From contig NZ_AP025481.1 in the NCBI RefSeq assembly GCF_024347435.1, positions 1,240,001 to 1,304,000 on the forward strand: a DNA stretch of 64,000 nt, in the 5' to 3' direction. Numbering within the stretch: the stretch's first letter is position 1; the number at the start of each line of letters is the position of its first letter. Below the pieces are notes generated by a model, which saw only the letters and a list, made by a program, of their open reading frames with translations, ran no database searches and was not told the DNA's origin. Below, piece by piece: positions 8,386 to 16,780 of this stretch. The position numbers were made by a program, and so were the translations under genes. Source of the DNA: Vibrio cyclitrophicus. GTDB taxonomy: Bacteria > Pseudomonadota > Gammaproteobacteria > Enterobacterales > Vibrionaceae.

Positions 8386-9147
8386 TTAGCGTGCTAACCA
8401 TCCACCATCGACAGCAATGGTATAACCATTAATATAATCCGATGCAGATGATGCTAAGAACACACATGGGCCAGCGACATCTTTAGGTGTACCCCAGCGA
8501 TCAGCAGGAATGCGCTCAAGAATAGCTTGGTTACGATCAGCATCTTCACGCAGTGCTTGAGTATTGTTGGTTGCCATATATCCAGGTGCAATCGCATTGA
8601 CATTAATGTTATCGCTCGCCCATTCGTTCGCCATCGCGCGGGTGATACCCATTACAGCACTCTTAGACGCTGTATACGAAGGAACACGAATACCACCTTG
8701 GAAAGAGAGCATTGATGCGATATTGATGATCTTGCCGCCAGTACCTTGCGCTTTAAACTGCTTCGCAACCGACTGAGACATAAAGAAAACAGTCTTAGTA
8801 TTGATGTTCATTACGTCATCCCAGTTTTGCTCAGAAAACTCAATCGCATCTTCTCGACGAATGATGCCGGCATTATTAACAAGGATGTCGATGCGACCAA
8901 ATTCAGTCAGCGCTTTATCTATAATTCCAGGAATCTCTTCTTGCTTTAGAAGGTCGGCACGTACGTCTAAAAACGTATGACTCGATTTATTCATTTTTTC
9001 AATGGTATCTACTGGCTCAACACGATTAACGCCCACCACTTTACATCCAGCTTCAGCCAGACCAATTGCCATACCTTGACCAAGGCCAGTATCACAACCC
9101 GTCACTATCGCTACTTTACCTTCCAGATTGAATGACTCTAACATCAT
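8386..9147 (-). CDS. kduD: KduD, 2-dehydro-3-deoxy-D-gluconate 5-dehydrogenase (SDR)
   Basis: A short-chain dehydrogenase of 253 residues from the start used here. The coenzyme motif GCDTGLGQG, the NNAG motif and the catalytic Ser...YTASK are all present. KduD (DhuD in the glycosaminoglycan pathway) makes 2-keto-3-deoxygluconate from the 2,5-diketo intermediate formed by KduI/DhuI. A longer reading frame opens at 9225, but the start at 9147 has GAGGAA six bases upstream and gives the family's usual N-terminus and length (a second ATG follows at 9144). It is the first gene of its operon and faces kdgR across an operator-bearing gap. Confidence 0.9.
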   Translation of the reverse strand: MMLESFNLEGKVAIVTGCDTGLGQGMAIGLAEAGCKVVGVNRVEPVDTIEKMNKSSHTFLDVRADLLKQEEIPGIIDKALTEFGRIDILVNNAGIIRREDAIEFSEQNWDDVMNINTKTVFFMSQSVAKQFKAQGTGGKIINIASMLSFQGGIRVPSYTASKSAVMGITRAMANEWASDNINVNAIAPGYMATNNTQALREDADRNQAILERIPADRWGTPKDVAGPCVFLASSASDYINGYTIAVDGGWLAR

Positions 9148-9240
9148 GTTTGCTTCCTCAATTACGTTTAGTGTTGTGGCATTTCTGTAATGTCGCCCAC
9201 TCGATTTAGTCATACAATAAAACATAAGATCATTGCTGGC

Positions 9241-9273
9241 AATTATTTTTGAAACGACATTTCAAAAATAATT
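9241..9273. promoter_or_regulatory. KdgR operator in the kduD-kdgR intergenic region
   Basis: A perfect 14-bp inverted repeat, AATTATTTTTGAAA and its complement, with a 5-bp spacer. Its core at 9250-9264, TGAAACGACATTTCA, matches the enterobacterial KdgR consensus (TGAAACANTGTTTCA) in 11 of 12 half-site positions. It sits between divergent kduD and kdgR, so KdgR probably represses the operon and itself from here. Confidence 0.8.
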
Positions 9274-9393
9274 TCTACTTATCCTAAAAGTTTGAAGTTG
9301 ATCGTTATCTTTTTTTATTTTTTTGAAAAGGCTTTTTAGAAATTACGAAAAATGGTATTTTGTCTTGATATTAGATAGCTCAAAGGAAGAAAA

Positions 9394-10179
9394 ATGGAGA
9401 AGTCCACCCAGCCAGAAGCCGTTTCATCGGTATTAAAAGTTTTTAATATTCTTGAATCTCTGGGGGAACAGAAGGAAATAGGCGTATCAGACCTTTCACA
9501 ACGTCTAATGATGTCTAAGGCCACTACCTACCGCTTTCTACAAACCATGAAAATGCTTGGCTATGTATCTCAACAAGGCGAAGCTGACAGATACTCACTT
9601 ACATTAAAGATGTTTGAGCTTGGCTCAAAGTCACTCGAGTGGGTTGATATGATCACAATCGCCGAGAAAGAGATGCGTGTGATTTCAGAAGAGACCAATG
9701 AAACCATTCACTTAGGTGCGTTGGACCATGGCTCTATCATCTACATACACAAAATCGATTCTAGCTTCGCCCTACGCATGCACTCACGCGTTGGTCGAAG
9801 AAATCCTCTGCATACGACTGCGATTGGTAAAGTATTATTGGCAGAACGTGACGAAGAATTCGTTCGCACTCAGTTGGCAGACGCCGAATTTGTGAAAAGT
9901 ACAAAAAATACCCTTGAAAATGTCGACCAACTTGTCGATGAACTTAAAGCGGTTAAGCTACAGCACTTTGGCGAAGATAATGAAGAACAAGAGCCAGGCT
10001 TACGTTGTATCGCAGCTCCAGTTTACGACCGCTTTGGTACCGTAATTGCCGGTGTCTCAATTTCATTTCCTACTATTCGATTTGATGAAGAGAAAAAAGC
10101 TTACTATGTGGAGTTACTGCACAACGCAGGCAGAAATATATCCAAGCAATTAGGGTTTAATGATTACCCAATCAAATAA
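9394..10179 (+). CDS. kdgR: KdgR, IclR-family repressor of uronate catabolism
   Basis: The 261-residue product closely matches KdgR of enterobacteria, including VSSVLKVFNILESLGE at the start of the winged helix-turn-helix, LSQRLMMSKATTYRFLQTMK in the HTH, and ETIHLGALD, YIHKIDS, GRRNPLHTTAIGKVLLA and GEDNEEQEPGLRCIA in the effector domain. KdgR binds 2-keto-3-deoxygluconate, which releases it from DNA and induces the pathway. It is divergent from kduD with the operator between. Its transcription terminator, directly after the stop codon, has been split by an insertion sequence. Confidence 0.95.
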   Translation: MEKSTQPEAVSSVLKVFNILESLGEQKEIGVSDLSQRLMMSKATTYRFLQTMKMLGYVSQQGEADRYSLTLKMFELGSKSLEWVDMITIAEKEMRVISEETNETIHLGALDHGSIIYIHKIDSSFALRMHSRVGRRNPLHTTAIGKVLLAERDEEFVRTQLADAEFVKSTKNTLENVDQLVDELKAVKLQHFGEDNEEQEPGLRCIAAPVYDRFGTVIAGVSISFPTIRFDEEKKAYYVELLHNAGRNISKQLGFNDYPIK

Positions 10180-10180
10180 T

Positions 10181-10201
10181 AAAAAAGGCGGCAATTATTG
10201 C
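10181..10201 (+). terminator. Left half of kdgR terminator, interrupted by the IS
   Basis: Removing the IS and one copy of the 11-bp duplication restores AAAAAAGGCGGCAA - TTA - TTGCTGCCTTTTTT, a near-perfect Rho-independent terminator starting just after the kdgR stop. The right half lies at 11705-11725. In the present sequence the two arms are about 1.5 kb apart, so the terminator should not work. Confidence 0.8.
10191..10201 (+). repeat. Target site duplication, left copy (11 bp)
   Basis: GCAATTATTGC abuts the left end of the IS and is repeated exactly at the right end. This 11-bp direct repeat fits the duplication made on insertion of an IS4-family element. Confidence 0.85.
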
Positions 10202-10220
10202 CTGTCTCTTGATCACAAGT
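10202..10220 (+). repeat. IS left terminal end (IE-like, 19 bp)
   Basis: CTGTCTCTTGATCACAAGT; its first 14 bases match the Tn5 inside end, including the GATC Dam site. It lies just beyond the transposase stop codon. Confidence 0.85.
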
Positions 10221-10224
10221 CTGG

Positions 10225-11601
10225 TTAATCAAGAGACTTAGCGAGTTCATACCCTTCAAGGATGGTTTGTAACCTGAACCATCCTTGCCATAACGTCTTT
10301 ATGGAAGCGCGACCCGTTCGCTTGGTATTCTTCCAGCCACCTAACCGAGCAATACCATTGTAAGCCCATGATATATTGGGCGCTTCCTTCGGCAGCTGCT
10401 TTTTCTCCAACTTTAGCCACATTAACTTCCATGCTTTGCCTTTTAATACCTGCTCACAACTGGTCTTAGATAACTCATCGGACTCATTCATGAACCTCAA
10501 CTGGAGTAAGCGAGTCGCGATAAAAGCTAAAATGACGCTGAGCCTTTCTAAGTTATCTTTACTCTGCATTCTCAGTTGCTCAACTTCAGTCCCTTCACTT
10601 TTCCAGACTTTATGAAAATCTTCTATTAGCCAGCGCCGCTCATAATAACTGACCATTTTGAGGGCCTCTTCTTTGCTCGTTATCGGCTCCGAAGTCAGTA
10701 AGTGCCAGGCTAGCTTATCGTTATTCTCTCCTTGTTCTATACATCCCACGTAGTAAAGCGGAATGTTATCGAACTCTTTCTTGTTTGCAGGAGACTTGAG
10801 TGTCACGGGGGCATATTTAATATCTAAATGAGCCTTGCGAGCTTTGCGACCGCCTTTTTGCGGTATTTCGAGCACTTTCTCCCCGGCTGATGACAGAGTA
10901 GATGCATAGCTATAAAGACGATTATCATGCTCTTCAATACAGCGGCTTTGCATGGAACGAACGAGGAATCTTTGTTGTTGCTCTCGCTTGTAAGTGAGGT
11001 ATTCAAAGAGGTCGGCTTCTCTATCGCACACCGAAATGACATCCGACATTTTATCGCCAAGTCGCTCAGCGACATAGCGAGAGGCTTGTTCCCACTTATA
11101 ACTTTCTTTCTCTTTGTATGGTCGAGTCGCATGCTGGTGTCTTTGACCTCGCTTTTCTATATCACGAGTCCAGCGCTGTTGTTCAATTAAACCAATCACA
11201 GATTGAGTGTCGGGCGCAAAAAGTAAGGTAGAGTGTACGAACATCGCTCGATGTCGATTGCCTTGATTGGAGTGTCCGAGTTCATCTCGAATACTGCGAT
11301 GGGCGTAACTCAGAGAAGTCGTGTCTTCTAAGGCAAGAAGTGTTTGTTGCTTTAACGCTTCTTGCGCAGTGACATAAAACCCTGCCTCTGCGATATCTTC
11401 TGCTTTGATTTTCTCATTACGGATGAAGCGATAAGCCCCTTCCATTTCAGCCGGTGAGATAATGAGTTTCGAGACAGGTACGCCAGGTTGCTCGGCCAGT
11501 GAAGCTGCGAGAGCAACGAGTCTTTGAGTACGTCTTGGGTCATTAAGGTGGGCTTGACCGAACTGTTTTTGTGCCCAAAGGGTTGGCTCTATATAGGTCA
11601 T
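10225..11601 (-). CDS. IS4-family (IS50 group) transposase
   Basis: A Tn5-type DDE transposase of 458 residues from the start used here. The catalytic residues are recognisable: LALEDTTSL (first Asp), SVCDREADLFEY (second Asp) and the Y-R-E-K signature YERRWLIEDFHKVWKSEG (Glu). The N-terminal region, EPTLWAQKQFGQAHLNDPRRTQRL, is the end-binding domain. An upstream ATG at 11619 is in frame, but AAGGA lies eight bases before the ATG at 11601. The frame is intact. It runs antisense to kdgR transcription. Dam sites in its promoter region and an inward-facing terminator suggest tight control. Confidence 0.93.
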   Translation of the reverse strand: MTYIEPTLWAQKQFGQAHLNDPRRTQRLVALAASLAEQPGVPVSKLIISPAEMEGAYRFIRNEKIKAEDIAEAGFYVTAQEALKQQTLLALEDTTSLSYAHRSIRDELGHSNQGNRHRAMFVHSTLLFAPDTQSVIGLIEQQRWTRDIEKRGQRHQHATRPYKEKESYKWEQASRYVAERLGDKMSDVISVCDREADLFEYLTYKREQQQRFLVRSMQSRCIEEHDNRLYSYASTLSSAGEKVLEIPQKGGRKARKAHLDIKYAPVTLKSPANKKEFDNIPLYYVGCIEQGENNDKLAWHLLTSEPITSKEEALKMVSYYERRWLIEDFHKVWKSEGTEVEQLRMQSKDNLERLSVILAFIATRLLQLRFMNESDELSKTSCEQVLKGKAWKLMWLKLEKKQLPKEAPNISWAYNGIARLGGWKNTKRTGRASIKTLWQGWFRLQTILEGYELAKSLD

Positions 11602-11628
11602 GATAATCATCCTTGTCATTGCTTAGAT

Positions 11629-11637
11629 GATCAGATC
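11629..11637 (-). promoter_or_regulatory. Two Dam (GATC) sites upstream of the transposase start
   Basis: GATC occurs at 11629-11632 and 11634-11637, some 28-36 bases upstream of the transposase start. In IS50 and IS10, Dam methylation of GATC sites at the transposase promoter and inner end limits transposition; the same arrangement is seen here, with a third GATC in the left end. Confidence 0.55.
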
Positions 11638-11657
11638 ATAGAACCTAAAAATAGTTC

Positions 11658-11686
11658 AAAAAAAATCCCTAAGCATAGCTTAGGGA
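11658..11686 (-). terminator. Inward-facing terminator at the IS right end
   Basis: On the minus strand TCCCTAAGC-TAT-GCTTAGGGA is a perfect 9-bp stem followed by eight T. It lies between the right IS end and the transposase gene and would stop transcription entering from outside before it reached the transposase frame. Confidence 0.8.
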
Positions 11687-11704
11687 TTTGTGTATAAGAG
11701 ACAG
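11686..11704 (-). repeat. IS right terminal end (OE/ME-like, 19 bp)
   Basis: On the minus strand CTGTCTCTTATACACAAAT; it differs from the Tn5 mosaic end only in the last few bases. Confidence 0.85.
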
Positions 11705-11715
11705 GCAATTATTGC
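11705..11715 (+). repeat. Target site duplication, right copy (11 bp)
   Basis: GCAATTATTGC, identical to 10191-10201; it is followed by TGCCTTTTTT, the right arm of the former kdgR terminator. Confidence 0.85.
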
Positions 11716-11970
11716 TGCCTTTTTTATTACGCGTTGTCCCATCGATTACCAGCCCAAGAATCATGACAAGCCATGCTATGTGTAAATAGAAAGACTTATA
11801 GATCAGATAAATAGCTTCCACCGTCATCAGATCGCACGAAGACCTGCAAACCTATAACCCACCATGAACGATGTTCTCAAAGATCCCCTAAACCAGATAT
11901 TCTAGGGATTTAGAAACAATCCCATGATTTAAAAGAGTAAAAGGGTTATACATAATGATGTGTTATCTAA

Positions 11971-13317
11971 ATGACTGAAAATATCATGACGCTCACAGAG
12001 ATCCTTAAAACTCCCAATGTCCGCTACTTCTTAATGTTTCGAAGTAGCTACTTTGCGCGTTTTTATTACCCTATTTTCACCCTACTCTATTTAGATTACG
12101 GCTTAACCCTGTCTCAGTTTGCCATGCTAAACGTAGTCTGGGCAGCCACCATTGTGCTTGCTGAAGTACCGTCGGGCGCATTCGCCGATACCTTAGGCCG
12201 TAAGAAACTGGTGGTGCTATCTTCGATTGTGATGTTTGTTGAGATCGCGATGATCGCCTTAGTGCCAACCGGAAACCCTAACTTGGTGTTCATTGTCTTT
12301 CTAATTAATCGGATTCTCAGTGGCTTAGCGATGGCACTGGCGAGCGGCGCCGACGAGGCATTGGCTTACGACACCTTAAAAGAACAAGGCAATGAAGAGT
12401 TGTGGCCCCGAGTGCTGCAAATCCAGCTTCGTGTCGCCTCAACTGTCGGTATCTTTGTCACTCTAATTGGTGCGGCGATGTACGATGTGAACTTTATGGC
12501 GAACATCTTTCATTTCTTTGGACTAGCGGAGCCAGAAAGCACTAAAGACCTGATGCGTATTCCCGTGTTCGCCACCTTATTTGTTGCGACGATCGCCATC
12601 TATGCCGCGATTAATATGCGCGAAGAGAAAAAGGTGATGCCAAGCGACCAAACCAAATTAGCAACCACCATCGCAAGCCTCAAGTTAACGATCGATGCAG
12701 GTAAATGGGTATTTGCTACGCCTTACGTGCTGTTCATCTTGCTCTACTACAGCCTATTCGAACACACCTCGCGAATGTTCCTAACCATGAACAGCCAATA
12801 CTATCTGGCCATTGATATTCCAATTATCTACTTTGGTTTTATTGGCGCGGGTATCAGCTTGCTTAAGATTATATTGGCAGGGCAAAGCCGAAGATTGGCA
12901 GAAAGCATCGAGCCCAAAACCTTTATTGTGTTCATGGGGTTAGCAAGCATGGCGACCTACTATTGGATCAGTTTAGGTTGGTCGATTTATGGCGTAATTC
13001 CCGCGTTGGTACTGATCTTTATCATCATGACGATGAACATATTCATTAGCTACCATCTGAACAAAAAGACGGAATCACATAACCGAGCGACCGTTCTCAG
13101 TTTCAAAGGCCTGATGTTTAACCTTGGGTATGGCTTGATCGGTATTTTGTATGCCTACTACTATAAATTGGTGTCTCAGAGCTACACCGCACAAGAGATA
13201 GAACAAAACCTCGACTTCTTAGCTTCACTGTCTTCGTTCTTCTATTACTTCACCTTATTGTTCGTTTCGATCAGCGTACTGTTCTATTTCAAAAACAAAA
13301 AAGGACCCATTTTTTGA
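11971..13317 (+). CDS. MFS transporter
   Basis: A 448-residue major facilitator protein with about twelve membrane segments. The loop between segments 2 and 3 carries a motif-A-like sequence GAFADTLGRKKLV. A long central loop with MREEKKVMPSDQTK marks the boundary of the two halves. No close family or substrate can be named; efflux of small molecules is the most common role of this group. A second ATG at 11986 (MTLTEIL) is an alternative start. Single gene, with no obvious operon partner. Confidence 0.8.
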   Translation: MTENIMTLTEILKTPNVRYFLMFRSSYFARFYYPIFTLLYLDYGLTLSQFAMLNVVWAATIVLAEVPSGAFADTLGRKKLVVLSSIVMFVEIAMIALVPTGNPNLVFIVFLINRILSGLAMALASGADEALAYDTLKEQGNEELWPRVLQIQLRVASTVGIFVTLIGAAMYDVNFMANIFHFFGLAEPESTKDLMRIPVFATLFVATIAIYAAINMREEKKVMPSDQTKLATTIASLKLTIDAGKWVFATPYVLFILLYYSLFEHTSRMFLTMNSQYYLAIDIPIIYFGFIGAGISLLKIILAGQSRRLAESIEPKTFIVFMGLASMATYYWISLGWSIYGVIPALVLIFIIMTMNIFISYHLNKKTESHNRATVLSFKGLMFNLGYGLIGILYAYYYKLVSQSYTAQEIEQNLDFLASLSSFFYYFTLLFVSISVLFYFKNKKGPIF

Positions 13318-13440
13318 AGGGGTTAGCTGTATTTTGTCGAAATTAAAGCTTCACCTCTGGCTATAACAAGACTAAGTCGCTTCTTATATTGGTATGGTTT
13401 GTTAGTATAATCATTAATTTATATAACACATGGAAGCGTC

Positions 13441-14322
13441 ATGTCTTTTAGTTGGATAGCTTTTACTCTTCTTGCTGCCTTCAGCCAATCTTGGCGTAAT
13501 GCATTTCAAAGCAAATTAAGTGGCACAATGAGTGTGGCGGGAGTGACGCTGGCTCGCTTTATTTGGGCTGGCCCTATTGCACTTATTTACCTATGCGCGC
13601 TCTATCAATGGCAGCCAGTCGCTGTTCCTAGTTTTTCCGGCAAGTTTGGCTTTTTTATCGTTGCAGCAGCCATTATGCAGATCCTCGCGACCGGTTTAAT
13701 GGTGATGCTATTTAAACTCGAAAACTACGCGATTGGAGCCGGACTCGCTAAGTGTGAGGCTCCCGTTTCGGCAGTGCTTTCTGTGTTGTTCTTTGGTACC
13801 GCGTTAACGGTGACAGGTTGGATAGGAGTACTTATTGGCACGTTAGGCGTGCTAATAATGAGCAGCTCTTCCGGTTGGCGAAGCCTCTCTCCCAAAGTCT
13901 TTCTCTTAGGTATGGCTTGCAGCACAGCCTTTGCTTTAACGTCTCTTTGGGTACGTGAAGCTAGCTTGAGTATTGGCCTGCCCTTCCCTCATAGCGCCGC
14001 ATGGGTGCTGTTTCTCGTCATTTCCCTTCAGACAGTGATTATCTGTACGTATCTTTTTTTCAGAGAACGCGACACATTGCGCCAGATCTTTACCAAGTCG
14101 AAACTGGTGGTAATGACAAGCCTAGCAAGTGTAATTGGTTCTCTTGGCTGGTTTAGCGCGATGTCACTTCAAGCCGTGCCTTATGTAAAAACATTAGGGC
14201 AAATCGAAGTAGTCTTTATGGTATTGATCTCTTACTTCTGGTTGGGGCAAAGTATTGCTCGCAAAGACATTCTTGCGCTGATCTTACTTTCTATCGCAGC
14301 TGTGTTGGTAATGTGGCAGTAG
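13441..14322 (+). CDS. EamA/DMT-family transporter
   Basis: A 293-residue drug/metabolite transporter with ten expected membrane segments and two EamA repeats. The protein starts MSFSWIAFTLLAAFSQSWRN, and the ATG is preceded by GGAAG. The substrate is unknown. It stands alone between the MFS gene and the dioxygenase gene. Confidence 0.8.
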   Translation: MSFSWIAFTLLAAFSQSWRNAFQSKLSGTMSVAGVTLARFIWAGPIALIYLCALYQWQPVAVPSFSGKFGFFIVAAAIMQILATGLMVMLFKLENYAIGAGLAKCEAPVSAVLSVLFFGTALTVTGWIGVLIGTLGVLIMSSSSGWRSLSPKVFLLGMACSTAFALTSLWVREASLSIGLPFPHSAAWVLFLVISLQTVIICTYLFFRERDTLRQIFTKSKLVVMTSLASVIGSLGWFSAMSLQAVPYVKTLGQIEVVFMVLISYFWLGQSIARKDILALILLSIAAVLVMWQ

Positions 14323-14450
14323 TTGAACTGCGTCATACCGTGGTGTTTAATCATTCCCTCATTCCTTACTTGGTTGAATCACTACAGTCTGGCATTATGC
14401 GCTCGAGAAATCCGTGCACATTCACGGTATAGATAGCACGAAGGTAGTCA

Positions 14451-15236
14451 GTGTTAGAAAACAACCAACAATTAAGTAACCAATACGACGAACAGGGTTA
14501 CTTTGTTCTCAGAAATTATTTCGATGAAGCTCAAATTGCATCGCTTAGAAAAGTCGTACTTAAATTCCATGAATCGTGGAAGGCCGACAACGAAGAGTTC
14601 TATCAAGAAGAAGCGTTTAACTCGTCTCTAATTACGGGAAGCCAATATTTACCTACTGATGATAGAACTGCACTCTTTGATTTCATTAGCTCAAAAAAAG
14701 TCATGGATGTCGTTGATGCGGTAATTCCGAACAACCCTGCATTCATGAACACGCAACTATTCTTCAACCCTGTAAACCCGGAGCAGAAAGACTTTTGGCA
14801 TCGTGACTGTCAATACGATTATGACATTGATGACCAGATGAGAGTAATACTAGAAACGCAAGTATTACACCTACGCGTCCCCTTATTTGATGAACCCGGA
14901 ATGGAGCTCATCCCCGGAACACACAAGCGATGGGACAATGAAGAGGAATACAATGTTCGCCAAGAAGTGAATGGTAAAGAGAGCAGTGATGACATCTCTG
15001 GCGGGAAGCAAATACCGTTAGCTGCAGGCGACTTGTTGGTATTTTCGGCGGATATGATCCATCGAGGCCGATACGGGCTGGATCGGTTGGCTTTGGATAT
15101 ATTGATCTTTGATTCTGCGGCCGATTATGTAGACTACGTCGATGACGATTGCTTGCCAACTCCATCAATGTTGAACAAGTTTAACGATCCAAGATTGTTT
15201 ATGAACACGCTACAGTTAAAATCGATGCTGTGCTAG
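14451..15236 (+). CDS. PhyH (phytanoyl-CoA dioxygenase)-family Fe(II)/2-oxoglutarate oxygenase
   Basis: A 261-residue protein of the PhyH superfamily. The iron ligands are visible as H117-x-D119 in FWHRDCQYD and the distal H204 in ADMIHRGRYGLDR, where Arg212 would bind 2-oxoglutarate; ELIPGTHKRW is the usual segment between them. Such enzymes hydroxylate small molecules or lipids, and the substrate here is unknown. The gene uses a GTG start. It converges on the MerR gene and has no clear operon partner. Confidence 0.8.
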   Translation: MLENNQQLSNQYDEQGYFVLRNYFDEAQIASLRKVVLKFHESWKADNEEFYQEEAFNSSLITGSQYLPTDDRTALFDFISSKKVMDVVDAVIPNNPAFMNTQLFFNPVNPEQKDFWHRDCQYDYDIDDQMRVILETQVLHLRVPLFDEPGMELIPGTHKRWDNEEEYNVRQEVNGKESSDDISGGKQIPLAAGDLLVFSADMIHRGRYGLDRLALDILIFDSAADYVDYVDDDCLPTPSMLNKFNDPRLFMNTLQLKSMLC

Positions 15237-15332
15237 CAATCAATTAACATCGCGAATTTTTAACAAACTAGAGTAGAGAATATCGCACATATTGTGGCTT
15301 AGAGTTGAAATATCTAATCCCAGAACGCTGAT

Positions 15333-15857
15333 TTATGATTGGCGAGACCACGCCCTTATCTGCGCAATTTCATCTTCATCGATATTTAAAGATTGCAGGA
15401 ATTTGAGATGTCCTAGCGGCTCCATCTGCTCAAAACGTTTGTGCCAATTGATCATACCCTGTTCATCCATTCCTGATTCTTTAAGTATTTCTGTCCAACG
15501 CTCTTTGGTGAGTAGGCCTTGATTAAGAAGTTCAGGGTCTTTGAGTAACGCCATTATGGACTGTTGCTGCTGGCGCAATTTTTGAATTTCTAGATCGAGG
15601 GCGGCAAACTGTTGTCTTAGTACCACATCTCGGTCTTCATCCTGAGATTGCTGTAGCAGGCTCTCAATCTCACTGACGGGAATACCATAAGAGCGATAGG
15701 CAAGTATTGCTCTAAACTTTTCAAGCTCTCGTTCGCCATATTGGCGATAACCGTTAGATGCTCTAGTTGCGGGAGTGATTAGCCCCTTTCGCTCGTAGTA
15801 GAGAACCGTTGTTCGACATACCTCAAGTTGCTCACAAAATTGTTTGATGCTCAACAC
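15333..15857 (-). CDS. MerR-family transcriptional regulator
   Basis: A 174-residue protein with an N-terminal MerR winged helix (MLSIKQFCEQLEVCRTTVLYYERKGLI) and the characteristic NGYRQYGERELEKFRAI segment, followed by a coiled-coil dimerisation helix and a C-terminal part without metal-binding cysteines, so an organic signal is more likely than a metal. Its start overlaps the stop of the upstream DMT transporter gene by 7 nt, so the two are co-transcribed and it probably controls that transporter. Confidence 0.85.
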   Translation of the reverse strand: MLSIKQFCEQLEVCRTTVLYYERKGLITPATRASNGYRQYGERELEKFRAILAYRSYGIPVSEIESLLQQSQDEDRDVVLRQQFAALDLEIQKLRQQQQSIMALLKDPELLNQGLLTKERWTEILKESGMDEQGMINWHKRFEQMEPLGHLKFLQSLNIDEDEIAQIRAWSRQS

Positions 15858-16780
15858 TTAGGGCTATCCTCTTTGGTTGTTTGATAGTGAGACCAAATCA
15901 ATGGAATCAATGCACTGATAAGAATAATCAGTGCGCCAATCATTGACCATAAATCAGGAATTTCAGAAAAGACAACTAAGCCAATAATAAGTGAATAGAT
16001 AATCTTTACATACTCAACATTGACAATGATGTTGGCTTGCACCCATTTATATGCAGAGATACCAACATACTGAGCAAACGAAGAGATGATGCCAACTAAC
16101 AGCAGTAGCATAAAGTCTTCGACTGTTGGTGTGCGCCATAAGTAAAGGGTTGGTATTAATGTCATCAAACCAATTGCCAGAGCTTGGTATGCCATCAATG
16201 TTATCTTTGGTTCGCTCTGTGCCACTTTCCTAACACACACTACCGCTACCGACGCGCCTAGTGCGGCAATCACGCCAGATAAAACATAAAGGTTATGGCT
16301 TGCAAAGGTCGGTCGAACAACCGTCATTACCCCGATAAATCCAACCACAATCGTGAAAATTCGACTGCTGGTGATCTGCTCTACCAATACGAAATGAGCG
16401 ATTAGAGCCACAAAAAGTACCTGCAGAAAACCGAGTGCTGTTGCGTCAGAAAATGGAATGTTGCTCACTGAAATAAAACCAAAATATAGAGCGGTAAAAG
16501 CGCCTAGTATTCTTAGTAGGTGAAGCGATATTTTGTTGGGCTTAAGCAGCACACCGATATTTTTTCTGATCGCAGGCAGGAGCAAGAGCATAAAGATGAG
16601 CTGGCGAAAGAACAGGATCTGAAATGTGTCATAGTCTGTACTGAGTTGTCGAACAAATACCCCAACTATAGTAAACAGTGCTGTAGATATAAGGGCAAGA
16701 GTGATCCCTTTCATTGTCGATGAAAGGTGGTTAAAGAGCTGAAGTATCTTTGATTGCTGTAAGTCTCGTAATTGGTACAA
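15851..16780 (-). CDS. EamA/DMT-family transporter, co-transcribed with merR-type gene
   Basis: A 309-residue DMT transporter with about ten membrane segments and two EamA repeats. The start chosen is a TTG with AAAGAGG nine bases upstream. An ATG at 16714 (MKGITLALISTALF) gives a more usual N-terminus right at the first membrane helix but lacks a ribosome-binding site, so the start is uncertain. The 3' end overlaps the MerR gene. The substrate is unknown. Confidence 0.8.
   Translation of the reverse strand: MYQLRDLQQSKILQLFNHLSSTMKGITLALISTALFTIVGVFVRQLSTDYDTFQILFFRQLIFMLLLLPAIRKNIGVLLKPNKISLHLLRILGAFTALYFGFISVSNIPFSDATALGFLQVLFVALIAHFVLVEQITSSRIFTIVVGFIGVMTVVRPTFASHNLYVLSGVIAALGASVAVVCVRKVAQSEPKITLMAYQALAIGLMTLIPTLYLWRTPTVEDFMLLLLVGIISSFAQYVGISAYKWVQANIIVNVEYVKIIYSLIIGLVVFSEIPDLWSMIGALIILISALIPLIWSHYQTTKEDSPKC

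Larger units (their letters stand above)
10202..11704 (-). mobile_element. IS50-like insertion sequence (IS4 family), complete, 1503 bp
   Basis: The element is bounded by 19-bp ends of the Tn5/IS50 type (CTGTCTCTTGATCACAAGT at left, the complement of CTGTCTCTTATACACAAAT at right), flanked by 11-bp direct repeats, and carries one intact transposase gene. The left end carries GATC like the IS50 inside end, while the right end resembles the outside/mosaic end. It shows no decay, so it may be recent and active. Confidence 0.92.
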
